DNA of 64,000 nucleotides from contig CANMFM010000004.1 in assembly GCA_947497175.1 (NCBI GenBank), positions 1 through 64,000 on the forward strand. The letters run 5' to 3'. Shown one piece after another: positions 9,895-17,318 of the stretch. This DNA comes from an uncultured Aquimarina sp. GTDB lineage: Bacteria; Bacteroidota; Bacteroidia; Flavobacteriales; Flavobacteriaceae. The notes under the pieces are model-generated. The model saw only the letters and a program-made list of their open reading frames with translations, did no database searches and was not told where the DNA came from. Position 1 is the stretch's first letter, and the number at the start of each line of letters is the position of its first letter. A program made the translations under genes and the position numbers.

Positions 9895-11175
9895 ATGGAA
9901 CATATGAATGTATTCCACAGGATATTTCATGGGAATCTACATCCATTAACTAATCAAAAGACAAAAGAATACTATTTAACCTATCTTGAAAATAAAAAGC
10001 ATGATGAATTAGGAAGGTGTGATTTTAGAGATTTGAAGATGACTAACACTAGTACTATCACTTTAAAATTTTGGTATTACCAAAGTTTGTTCAATCATAC
10101 TCTGCAAAATATTAAGTGGGACTTACACAAAAAGTTATTCTCTCTAGATAAAAAAGTTGAGGATATAGATAATCTTATAAAAAATTACCAGAACTATGTT
10201 TTGAACTATATGAGAATTATAGAACAAAACTATCTATCAGTTGAAGATAAGAAATCAATATTTAAAATTTCTGAAGAAAAAACTAATACAGATATTTTTA
10301 AGATTTTATACAAAACATTGGATTCAATATTACTTTTTTTAGAAGAAACTTTTCTTAAGTATATAGATAAATCTTTGGATATTCCATACCAACAAAGAAT
10401 ATGGTTTGCGCATCAAAATCAGGACACAATAAATACTATACAGGGTAAAATCCCCAGTCTCAAGGTTCAAAAAATTGTTAAAGATGAAATACATCAATTA
10501 TTGTCCAAGATAAAGGACAATACAATTTCGGATCTTACTTATGAATCCAAAGAATATTATTCAACCTTTATAAAAGTCTTAGATCATCTTTTTAATAAAG
10601 AAAAACTTCCTTCCAAAGAACAACTATATGAGGTGCTTATTAGTTTGGATTTTAATACGTTTAAGATTTTCTTTTTTATGACTGACGACATTAAAAACAA
10701 GGTCAAAAGTTTAAAAAATAATGAGGATAAACTAAAACTGTATCGAGAATACTTAAAAAAAGTCAAAACCATTGTAAACACTATCCCCTATCGATTAAAT
10801 CCAGAACTGCCTCCATTAAGAAAAAACCTTTTAGATTGGATCACCGAAGAAATAACTTTTTATGAAGAGCTTATAAAGTTTAATAAATCAAGAGTATTAG
10901 AAGAAACTCTCAATAACAGGAAACTTTTAAAGGTTTCGGTACCAGAAGTTTCTTTAATCACAAAATTGCTATATGAATCTAAAGTGATTGATGGCCCCAG
11001 AACTGAGTTGTTTTCATTTCTCTCAAAGACTTTTAGAACAGAAAAAGCAGCTCTAATTTCATCAGAAAGCTTAAGTAACAATTATTATTCGGTAAGTGAA
11101 AGTTCAAAAAGGTCAGTAAAAAAGATACTCAAAGGAATGCTTCTTCAATTGGATCAAATGAAGGGAGAATTATAG
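9895..11175 (+). CDS. RteC-like mobile-element regulator
   Basis: A 426-residue, highly helical, lysine-rich protein with no signal peptide or membrane segment. The C-terminal 100 residues resemble the conserved end of RteC-domain proteins of Bacteroidetes integrative elements: a segment like (K)VSVPEVSLITKLLYESKVI, then ELFSFLSKTFRTEKAALISSESLSNNYYS, then a final helix with VKKILKGMLLQL. RteC proteins control transfer genes of conjugative transposons; that role here is an extrapolation. The gene abuts, tail to tail with no spacer, a minus-strand mini-gene ending at 11176. Confidence 0.55.
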   Translation: MEHMNVFHRIFHGNLHPLTNQKTKEYYLTYLENKKHDELGRCDFRDLKMTNTSTITLKFWYYQSLFNHTLQNIKWDLHKKLFSLDKKVEDIDNLIKNYQNYVLNYMRIIEQNYLSVEDKKSIFKISEEKTNTDIFKILYKTLDSILLFLEETFLKYIDKSLDIPYQQRIWFAHQNQDTINTIQGKIPSLKVQKIVKDEIHQLLSKIKDNTISDLTYESKEYYSTFIKVLDHLFNKEKLPSKEQLYEVLISLDFNTFKIFFFMTDDIKNKVKSLKNNEDKLKLYREYLKKVKTIVNTIPYRLNPELPPLRKNLLDWITEEITFYEELIKFNKSRVLEETLNNRKLLKVSVPEVSLITKLLYESKVIDGPRTELFSFLSKTFRTEKAALISSESLSNNYYSVSESSKRSVKKILKGMLLQLDQMKGEL

Positions 11176-11412
11176 TTATTTTTCTTTAAAAAGGTGTAAA
11201 CAATTGTGATCATGTAAAAAAGCCAATAATTGCTGTAGCATTCGATACGAAAATCCATCCATTTCTAATAATTCGGACCCCTTGATTTCTAATAACTTTT
11301 CGAGTGTGTGAATGTTATGTTTTTGCATGAATGTCTTGATCTCTTTGGACAGATCCAAATTTTCTATGGAATTTTTTAAAATAAGGGGTTGCATTAGGGT
11401 GATACTTATCAA
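11176..11412 (-). CDS. mini-protein resembling the RNA polymerase alpha C-terminal domain
   Basis: A 78-residue protein. The segment IENLDLSKEIKTFMQKHNIHTLEKLLEIKGSELLEMDGFSYRMLQQLLAFL, of which key parts are LDLS, HNIHTLEKLLE and MDGFSYRML, follows the helix-hairpin-helix pattern of the alpha-CTD of RNA polymerase (xLxLSxRxxNxLxxxxIxTxxxLLxxxxxxLxxxxxxGxxxLxEI). There is no N-terminal alpha domain. It is convergent with the RteC-like gene and divergent from the HTH gene cluster that starts at about 11.57 kb, a good place for a regulator. A role as a transcription modulator is inference. Confidence 0.6.
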   Translation of the reverse strand: MISITLMQPLILKNSIENLDLSKEIKTFMQKHNIHTLEKLLEIKGSELLEMDGFSYRMLQQLLAFLHDHNCLHLFKEK

Positions 11413-11568
11413 TGATTATATAGTTATTTTGGATCACAATATACCATTATCTCCCTCAAATATCGAATTTATTTTCAGTTTAATTCATTGTTTTTCAATC
11501 AATTAAAACTTAAACAAAGGGTTGTAAACCCCTTTGTCACTGTTTTAATATGGTCTTAATGATTCTCT

Positions 11569-11754
11569 TTGTCCCAAATAAGTTTTAATCGAGGAAAAGT
11601 GTCAAAAGATAAAAAGATAGACTGGTCTAGAATAGACAGAAATAACCTGCCATATGGTGATTGGATTGTTTCTCATAAAAATTCCAAAAATAGCATCATT
11701 TTAATATCCCGTGATGATTTTCTCGAACAGTTAGAAATTAGAGTTAACAATTAG
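11569..11754 (+). CDS. small hypothetical protein
   Basis: 61 residues from a TTG at 11569, or 51 from a GTG at 11599, which has the purine-rich GAGGAAAA just before it and is a reasonable alternative start. The visible sequence is KIDWSRIDRNNLPYGDWIVSHKNSKNSIILISRDDFLEQLEIRVNN. No domain is recognised. It ends 4 bp before the next HTH gene and reads as the first gene of a short operon with it. Confidence 0.4.
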   Translation: MSQISFNRGKVSKDKKIDWSRIDRNNLPYGDWIVSHKNSKNSIILISRDDFLEQLEIRVNN

Positions 11755-11758
11755 GAAT

Positions 11759-12049
11759 ATGGAAATAATTGTATTTGAATCTGAAGCATATCTCAATTTA
11801 CAACGAGAAATGTTACAAATGGTAAGAACCACCATACGTGAAGCCAAAGAAGAAGCATTAGCGAATATGGATCCCGCAAACGATTGGTTATCTCCCGAAG
11901 AGGCAAAAAGTTTATTAGGAATAAAAAGCAAAACAAAACTACAAGAACTACGAGATTTTGATGAGATTTTATACTCTAAAGCCGGTAAAGTTATTCGCTA
12001 CTCTAAAACCAGCATACTCGAGTATCTAAATCGACACATTGTTAGGTAA
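11759..12049 (+). CDS. helix-turn-helix (excisionase-like) DNA-binding protein
   Basis: 96 residues. The N-terminus (MEIIVFESEAYLNLQREMLQMV) is the leader typical of HTH proteins in Bacteroidetes mobile elements. It is followed by DWLSPEEAKSLLGIKSKTKLQELRDFDEILYSKAGKVIRYSKTSILEYL, with a MerR/excisionase-like winged HTH (SPEEAKSLLGIKSKTKLQELR, wing KVIRYSKTSI). Such proteins serve as excision factors or element repressors. It is paralogous to the protein at 12267-12551, with the same leader, the same spacing and the same (V/I)xYSKxSI wing. Confidence 0.7.
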   Translation: MEIIVFESEAYLNLQREMLQMVRTTIREAKEEALANMDPANDWLSPEEAKSLLGIKSKTKLQELRDFDEILYSKAGKVIRYSKTSILEYLNRHIVR

Positions 12050-12070
12050 ACAACTGTAAATACTACTACT

Positions 12071-12265
12071 ATGCTTACACTTGAGGAACAATTGGTATTT
12101 CTAGAAGAAAAGAAAAAAAGCGATATAGGTCTTCTTACCCATTTACAAAGTCAGTTTGGTGAAATACATAAGGAGATATTTACAGAGCGGATTAGTCATG
12201 TCATTTTTTGCTATGATTCAGTTTTAAAATCTTTGCAAGAATTAATAATTAAAAATCAGGGATGA
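12071..12265 (+). CDS. small helical protein between two HTH genes
   Basis: 64 residues (MLTLEEQLVFLEEKKKSDIGLLTHLQ...), acidic and basic helices only, no recognisable domain. The stop codon lies 1 bp from the ATG of the next gene, so it is likely co-transcribed and translationally coupled with the HTH gene at 12267. Confidence 0.5.
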   Translation: MLTLEEQLVFLEEKKKSDIGLLTHLQSQFGEIHKEIFTERISHVIFCYDSVLKSLQELIIKNQG

Positions 12266-12266
12266 T

Positions 12267-12551
12267 ATGAAACTTATTGTATTTGAAGAAAAGACTTATT
12301 ACAAAATGTACGAGGAAATGTTAAGAAGGATGTATAAAATTGCATCAGAAGAAAAAGCCTTATCCTGTTCAGAAGAAGAACATGATTTCCTTACTACCAC
12401 TGAAGCGCTAAAACTTCTGAAATTAAAGAGTAGAAATCGACTTTATAACCTTCGGGAACAAAAGGAAATTGTTTTCTATCAGCATGGCAGGAGAGTTCTA
12501 TACTCCAAGAAGAGTATCATAGCTTATATAAAAAGACAAAAAATAACATAA
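12267..12551 (+). CDS. second helix-turn-helix (excisionase-like) protein
   Basis: 94 residues with the same layout as the protein at 11759-12049. The leader is MKLIVFEEKTYYKMYEEMLRRM, followed by the HTH segment DFLTTTEALKLLKLKSRNRLYNLREQKEIV and the wing GRRVLYSKKSIIAYIKR. Two diverged copies in one operon suggest a repressor/excisionase pair or two DNA-binding factors for one element. It ends 2 bp before the replication-like gene. Confidence 0.7.
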   Translation: MKLIVFEEKTYYKMYEEMLRRMYKIASEEKALSCSEEEHDFLTTTEALKLLKLKSRNRLYNLREQKEIVFYQHGRRVLYSKKSIIAYIKRQKIT

Positions 12552-12553
12552 AA

Positions 12554-13666
12554 ATGATCTATAAATACAATTGTATGATCAATGAAGAAATTAAACCCTC
12601 AAGATTATATTATAATTTTAGTTCCTTATTTACAGCAACAAAATCCTATATAGATAATTATAATAAAGATAATTTTGAATTAAAGAGTCGCATTAATGCA
12701 AATCATAGGGCAACCGCAGAACTGATTACACGATTATATGCCAAACAATTAAATAAAGCTATATCCCGTGGAGACTCATTTGAAGATGGAATTCCAGGCT
12801 TTAAAACCTTTAATCCTAGTTTAGCGTCATGTAAAGGATGTACAGTGAGAACTATAATTAATCACAAGGATCGATTAAAAGCTGCAGGGTTTATTATTAA
12901 AGAAGTTCATCATGGTAAAACAGGGATAGAATTATGGATTAATCCATTAATTTTTGATGAAAGAGTGAAAAATTTTCACCCATTAGTTCAAGAACATCAA
13001 GAACAAAAGAATAATAATAGTGATGTTAATAGTTTAATAAATGTAACTAGAACACTGCAGGAACATCACAAGAACACGGAGGAAAGTCGGATTTCCAATT
13101 CTGTTAATGCGAAAGCAAATGAATTGGAACCGGCTTTTTTACAACGATTGGTTAATAATTTTTGGAAGTACGCTCGTTCAAAATTGTTTCCCGATAATAT
13201 ATTTTCCAAAGAGGAAGAATTAAAAATACTAGCGAATATTACAACAACTGTTTACAGAAATTTTGAAGTCAAGGGGAGTTACAAAGATTGGAAGGAGTAT
13301 CAAGATAGCTTGTATAAAAGGGTTGAGATGGTAAAACGATGGTTAGACCGAAATCCTTATCGATGGATCCCTACTGCATATCTATATTTTCATCCACATA
13401 ATAAGCGTAATAATTTTAAAAACACGTATCAATGGTATTTAAAACAACAAAATCTCAAACGAAATATCCGAAATCGAATACTTATACAAAAAGCAGAAAA
13501 AGAATGGATTGATCATGATAAAGGAGAAGGTAAACATAAAGATAAAAGTCGTTTACAATTATTTCGTTTACAACTCAAACACCTTGAATCTTATAGAGAT
13601 AAGACATTACTCAAGGCATATGAAAACAGTTTACAAAAAATACTATCCAAAGACTTAATCAAATGA
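12554..13666 (+). CDS. winged-helix, replication-initiator-like protein
   Basis: 370 residues. Residues about 50-140 (INANHRATAELITRLYAKQLNKA...LASCKGCTVRTIINHKDRLKAAGFIIKEVHHGKTGIELWINPLIF) form a winged helix with recognition helix TVRTIINHKDRLKAAGFI. A low-complexity linker follows, then a helical, basic C-terminal half (NPYRWIPTAYLYFHPHNKRNNFKNTYQWYLKQQ). The architecture resembles DnaD/replication-initiator-like proteins carried by Bacteroidetes mobile elements. It overlaps the next gene by 4 bp (ATGA). The role in replication is inferred from the context of two HTH genes ahead and from the architecture; no catalytic motif is visible. Confidence 0.5.
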   Translation: MIYKYNCMINEEIKPSRLYYNFSSLFTATKSYIDNYNKDNFELKSRINANHRATAELITRLYAKQLNKAISRGDSFEDGIPGFKTFNPSLASCKGCTVRTIINHKDRLKAAGFIIKEVHHGKTGIELWINPLIFDERVKNFHPLVQEHQEQKNNNSDVNSLINVTRTLQEHHKNTEESRISNSVNAKANELEPAFLQRLVNNFWKYARSKLFPDNIFSKEEELKILANITTTVYRNFEVKGSYKDWKEYQDSLYKRVEMVKRWLDRNPYRWIPTAYLYFHPHNKRNNFKNTYQWYLKQQNLKRNIRNRILIQKAEKEWIDHDKGEGKHKDKSRLQLFRLQLKHLESYRDKTLLKAYENSLQKILSKDLIK

Positions 13667-13917
13667 TTCCTTCAAACTTACCTAGCGTAGCATTGACCAA
13701 ATGCATAGTCTATTTTAAAGATGGAAATTGTGGAACCTTTTATTCTTTAGATAAAAGCCATAAGAACGCCAGGCCCAATAAAATCTTAGGGTTAAAAAGG
13801 TTGGAAAAAATGCTTCTCCAACGTTTTAAAGGGACATGGGAAACCGCAATAATCTATGAAAATCAACCCAACGGTAGAGAAATTGCTAAATATAGGGGTG
13901 GTGTTAAGGTATATTGA
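13663..13917 (+). CDS. small mobile-element protein
   Basis: 84 residues, translationally coupled to the gene before it by an ATGA overlap. Visible sequence elements are VALTKCIVYFKDGNCGTFYSLDK and KILGLKRLEKMLLQRFKGTWETAIIYEN. The mixture of beta strands and a basic helix is compatible with a small nucleic-acid-binding protein, but I recognise no family. It is the last gene before a terminator hairpin at 13948. Confidence 0.5.
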   Translation: MIPSNLPSVALTKCIVYFKDGNCGTFYSLDKSHKNARPNKILGLKRLEKMLLQRFKGTWETAIIYENQPNGREIAKYRGGVKVY

Positions 13918-13947
13918 ATTGGTTATGAGTTCATGCTTTTTTTAAAA

Positions 13948-13982
13948 AACATCACAGTTTCAATTTTTGAAACTGTGATGTT
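13948..13982. terminator. strong hairpin terminator
   Basis: A perfect 15-bp stem (AACATCACAGTTTCA and its complement) with a 5-base loop, flanked by A-rich DNA before and TTGTAATTT after. It ends the regulatory/replication operon. A shorter hairpin with the same TCAGTTTCA...TGAAACTGA stem core occurs at 17177-17199. Confidence 0.8.
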
Positions 13983-14014
13983 GTAATTTAGCGACAAATT
14001 AACTAAAGATCATA

Positions 14015-14317
14015 TTGAGAAATATAAATTGGACTAAAAAAAGTGGAATTCTAATAATCGCTGTATGTTTGAGTGCTGTGCTATTAAAATATTTAGTTCA
14101 ACCCTACAGGGGAACATGGATTTATCAATATGGCAGTATGATTTCATTACTTGTTTTTTATAGTGGAGTTTTATGGTCATTTACCAATACATTTCTTTTG
14201 GTCTCCAAATACAAATCTGACATTAAAAATAATTTGATTTGGATTTTATTAAGCGCAATTCCATTTTTGTATGTCGGAATAATGATGACGATTGCCATGA
14301 CTCAAACCATTGAATAA
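14015..14317 (+). CDS. small integral membrane protein
   Basis: 100 residues beginning with TTG (no ATG is available in the early frame). Three hydrophobic segments are visible: SGILIIAVCLSAVLLKYLV, MISLLVFYSGVLWSFTNTFLLV and LIWILLSAIPFLYVGIMMTIA. The stop codon overlaps the ATG of the DUF2199 gene, which supports co-transcription. No specific function can be assigned. Confidence 0.55.
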   Translation: MRNINWTKKSGILIIAVCLSAVLLKYLVQPYRGTWIYQYGSMISLLVFYSGVLWSFTNTFLLVSKYKSDIKNNLIWILLSAIPFLYVGIMMTIAMTQTIE

Positions 14318-14865
14318 TGTTCTGGAAAAGAAAGAGAAATAAACCAACGAATTTTAAATGCCCTGAATGCGGGCAAGCTCATTCGGAATGGCCCGCCCTT
14401 ACTTTTAAATCGCCTTCAAATTATCACAACCTTTCTGACCAAGAAAAAGTAAAACTGGGAAAATTGGATTCTGATTTTTGTGAAATTCATTACCAAGATC
14501 AGATTGACCGTTTCATAAGAGTTACTCTAACTCAAAAGGTAAATGATGCTTGTGAAAATTTGGATTACGGACTTTGGGTTTCGTTAAGTGAAAAAAGTTT
14601 TTCTGATTATAAGACAAATTTTGATAGTCAAAATCATGAAGTTTGTTATTTTGGTTGGCTTTGTAGCACTATCCCAGAATATGAAAACACTATGTCAATC
14701 CCTTGTGATGTAATTACCAGAAAGGGGAATCAAAGACCTGAAATTTTTCCTCATCAAGATTTTGATCATCCATTTGTTAGAGATTTTTATGATGGAATTT
14801 CGAAAAGTGAAGCGGAAAATCGAATTAATGAAATGATAAAAACGATGGATGACAATAATATGTAA
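14317..14865 (+). CDS. DUF2199 family protein
   Basis: 182 residues. It starts with a zinc-finger-like knuckle (FKCPECGQAHSEWPAL) and continues with KLDSDFCEIHYQDQIDRFIRVTLT, YGLWVSLSEKSFSDY and ending motifs RPEIFPHQDFDHPFVRDF. The order CxxCGxxH, DxCxI, FIR, GxWVSLSExxF, RPxI and HP is that of DUF2199 proteins. These are small cytoplasmic proteins of unknown function, sometimes found next to toxin genes. It overlaps the preceding membrane-protein gene by one base. Confidence 0.7.
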   Translation: MFWKRKRNKPTNFKCPECGQAHSEWPALTFKSPSNYHNLSDQEKVKLGKLDSDFCEIHYQDQIDRFIRVTLTQKVNDACENLDYGLWVSLSEKSFSDYKTNFDSQNHEVCYFGWLCSTIPEYENTMSIPCDVITRKGNQRPEIFPHQDFDHPFVRDFYDGISKSEAENRINEMIKTMDDNNM

Positions 14866-14991
14866 TCAAAGCAGATCAGTTATACAGCAAAAGGTTAAAG
14901 TATTTTCGAGATGCAATGCGCAGAAAATTGAAAGACAAAGTAATGTTTTACTCGCCTAGAACATATATTTATATTACTATTTACAATCGGA

Positions 14992-15096
14992 ATGATTATT
15001 ACAGAATATCATATTGAACTATATATACGAGTCGGAGGTGATCTAGATCATTTGCAGCGAATAGGAACACCTCTAGAAAAAAGTATTAATAATTAA
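14992..15096 (+). CDS. possible 34-residue ORF in an otherwise empty gap
   Basis: A short frame (MIITEYHIELYIRVGGDLDHLQRIG...) in the gap 14866-15338. The composition looks protein-like, and it is followed 15 bp later by a second short frame in the same direction. Nothing else supports it; it could be a remnant of a longer gene. Confidence 0.2.
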   Translation: MIITEYHIELYIRVGGDLDHLQRIGTPLEKSINN

Positions 15097-15111
15097 GATA
15101 TTATTGTATTG

Positions 15112-15258
15112 ATGGAAGAGATTGTTTCCGATCTAGAGCTTGTAAGAAAAGGAATAATTTCAAGCCAGAATGCAGAAAAAATAAATAGTAAATTAAAGCA
15201 AATATGTGCTAATGATGATGTAATTGCTCAAATAAAAAAGTTAGAATTATATAGGTAG
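15112..15258 (+). CDS. possible 48-residue helical ORF
   Basis: ATG at 15112, reading MEEIVSDLELVRKGIISSQN and ending in KKLELYR. The amphipathic helical composition looks coding. It lies between the DUF2199 gene and the POT-type transporter. No family is recognised, and the two short frames may be separated pieces of one decayed gene. Confidence 0.3.
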   Translation: MEEIVSDLELVRKGIISSQNAEKINSKLKQICANDDVIAQIKKLELYR

Positions 15259-15338
15259 TACTTTAAATACAAGACAACGTAGATAACACCAAACCTCATG
15301 CAATTTATAGCTATAGCAAATATTACAAACAAAATTAA

Positions 15339-16565
15339 ATGGAAAAAATAGTAAATCAAACTCATAATAAATACACTTTCATATACGCATTATCAAGATT
15401 ATTTGAGAGAGCTTCGTATTACGGATTACGTTCGTTATTGGTTCTTTATATGGTTGGAGAAAGCTTAAAAATGCCTACAGAAGAAGCTTTAAGTATTTAT
15501 GGGTGGCTTACAGCTTCGATTGTTTTTTCACAAATCCTAGGAGCTTTCCTTGGCGACCTGGTTATTGGCAATAAAAAATCAATAATTATAGGTGGTATTT
15601 TGCAGGCCATAGGGGCTTTTAGTTTTTGCATACCTTCAACAACAGGATTATATATTGGAATTGTACTTGTTGTTTTAGGTGGAGGATTATATACACCTAA
15701 TATGATTTCTCATTTTGGGAAACTTTACTTAAACAAGACTAAACTCCTAGATTCTGGGTTTATAATATTTTATTTAGCTATTAATATTGGAGCCTTTATC
15801 GGCACTATTCTAATGGGATATTTTGGCGAAAAACTTTGGTGGAACTATGGATTTATAGTAGCTGGACTGCTAATGTTGATTTCTATTATTTTTCCACTGA
15901 TCTCAAAAGAAACAGATACCACGCAAAAAATAGAAAGAGATACTCATATTACTCAAAAAATATTAAAAGTTATTAGTGCATTTATTCTGGTGGCATTATT
16001 TTGGGCAGTTTACGAAATATCTGGTATGAGATTTTTCGATTTAGAGATAAAGTTTAGGGAAATTTCGACTTTGAATATCTCAAAAAGTCTTTGGTCATCC
16101 TTAAACTCAGTTTTTCTAATTCCAATAAGTATTATTGCAATCATTGTTTGGTCTCTTTTTTATAATACCCAGTTTATCAAACTGACAATTGGTTTTATAT
16201 TGGGTGCTATTTCTTTTGGATTGCTCTTATTCATTCCAGAAACTCCTTCAGAACAACATCTTATTTTATATCTGGTTTCATTACTATTTTTAAGTATTTC
16301 AGAGATTCATATTGCTCCAATAATACATTCAATATTAACTCAATATACAAACCCAAAATACCTGGCAATTGTTATCAGCTTAGCATTTATTCCTACTCGG
16401 TTTTTCTCTTACATTGTTGGAATATTTAATGATGATTTATATAACAATCCACTATTTTCTATAAAGCTTGGAATAACTATTTTGAGTGTAACAAGTATTG
16501 CATTAATTACTTATGTTTTCATAAATAAAAAAACATCTATAGTTCAGCATCCAAGCAATTCATAG
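15339..16565 (+). CDS. POT-type (peptide) MFS transporter, variant motif
   Basis: 408 residues with about ten to twelve hydrophobic segments, shorter than usual POT transporters (450-550). The N-terminal signature LFERASYYGLRSLLVLYMV matches the POT ExxERFxYYGMRxxL region. However, the first glutamate of the ExxER proton-coupling motif is replaced by arginine (SRLFER). Other family features are GGGLYTPNMISHFGKLY and the following LDSGFIIFYLAINIGAFIGTILMGYFGE. The role in uptake of small peptides across the inner membrane is inferred from the family; the changed motif makes coupling uncertain. The gene is isolated and may be cargo of the surrounding element. Confidence 0.7.
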   Translation: MEKIVNQTHNKYTFIYALSRLFERASYYGLRSLLVLYMVGESLKMPTEEALSIYGWLTASIVFSQILGAFLGDLVIGNKKSIIIGGILQAIGAFSFCIPSTTGLYIGIVLVVLGGGLYTPNMISHFGKLYLNKTKLLDSGFIIFYLAINIGAFIGTILMGYFGEKLWWNYGFIVAGLLMLISIIFPLISKETDTTQKIERDTHITQKILKVISAFILVALFWAVYEISGMRFFDLEIKFREISTLNISKSLWSSLNSVFLIPISIIAIIVWSLFYNTQFIKLTIGFILGAISFGLLLFIPETPSEQHLILYLVSLLFLSISEIHIAPIIHSILTQYTNPKYLAIVISLAFIPTRFFSYIVGIFNDDLYNNPLFSIKLGITILSVTSIALITYVFINKKTSIVQHPSNS

Positions 16566-16630
16566 TTGTTTTTAGGGAAATTACATCTATTACACTTGAT
16601 AGTAGACTAAGTTAAAGATTATTCCATTCA

Positions 16631-17083
16631 ATGAAATTCCAAAAAGACCTAAAATTTTTAATCGCAAAAATCTTCATAGTTGCATTGGTTGTATTTTGCG
16701 TTTTCTTTTTCGGAAATAAAATCTTAAAAAGGGTTTTATATATTGAACTGAGCGAAACTGAATTAAACATAATTATGTCTTTGGCCTTCTTATTCATTAA
16801 TTATTTCATGGTTTATGCTATTGAGCTGAAAGAAAATTTATTAATTATTAAAAATTTATACGGATTTAAAATTAGGGAATGGGATTTAAAGATTCCTTTT
16901 AAATGAAAAATCAGTCAAAGATCACCAACGTATGAAGGTGAATTTATATTGACATTATTAGGAAAAAAATACTCAAATTTAATCGATATAAAATTTACTT
17001 CCCAAAATAGGAAACTTCATTTGAACGGGCATATTTTATCTAAAAGAGGACTAAAAGATTTTCTTAATAAGACAAAAAAATAA
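16631..17083 (+). pseudogene. membrane/PH-like protein interrupted by an in-frame TGA
   Basis: The first part (91 codons) encodes two hydrophobic segments (FLIAKIFIVALVVFCVFFFG and LNIIMSLAFLFINYFMVYAI) and continues into ELKENLLIIKNLYGFKIREWDLKIPFK. There a TGA stop occurs at 16904-16906. The same frame then stays open for 58 further codons (KISQRSPTYEGEFILTLLGK through KRGLKDFLNKTKK) to a TAA at 17081. The downstream part continues the bacterial PH-like fold with YEGEFILTLLG, so it looks like one 150-codon gene broken by a nonsense mutation. It resembles the intact two-segment PH-like protein at 19669-20193 in design. Confidence 0.55.
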
Positions 17084-17176
17084 GTACACTATTGTTGTTT
17101 ATAATTTGACTATTATGTCACATACCCGAAACTAAGGAAATATCCCTTTCAAAGATTTTTATCCATAAAAACCATT

Positions 17177-17199
17177 TCAGTTTCAAAAAATGAAACTGA
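17177..17199. terminator. weak hairpin, possible terminator
   Basis: A 9-bp perfect stem (TCAGTTTCA / TGAAACTGA) with a 5-A loop, followed by GATATTATATTTT. It lies between the broken gene and the M48 protease gene; the U-tract is weak. Confidence 0.4.
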
Positions 17200-17318
17200 G
17201 ATATTATATTTTCGCAGTCGAATTAGAAGGAAATAAGAATCTATAATAAGTAAGCATAAATTTTAGAATAGTCCCCAAAATTAATCACAAAACGAATACT
17301 ACCTTTTCAAAATAACAT

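Noticed and set aside
11312-11506. Plus-strand frame opposite the alpha-CTD-like gene
   Set aside because: Mostly antisense to 11176-11412; the composition is not protein-like.
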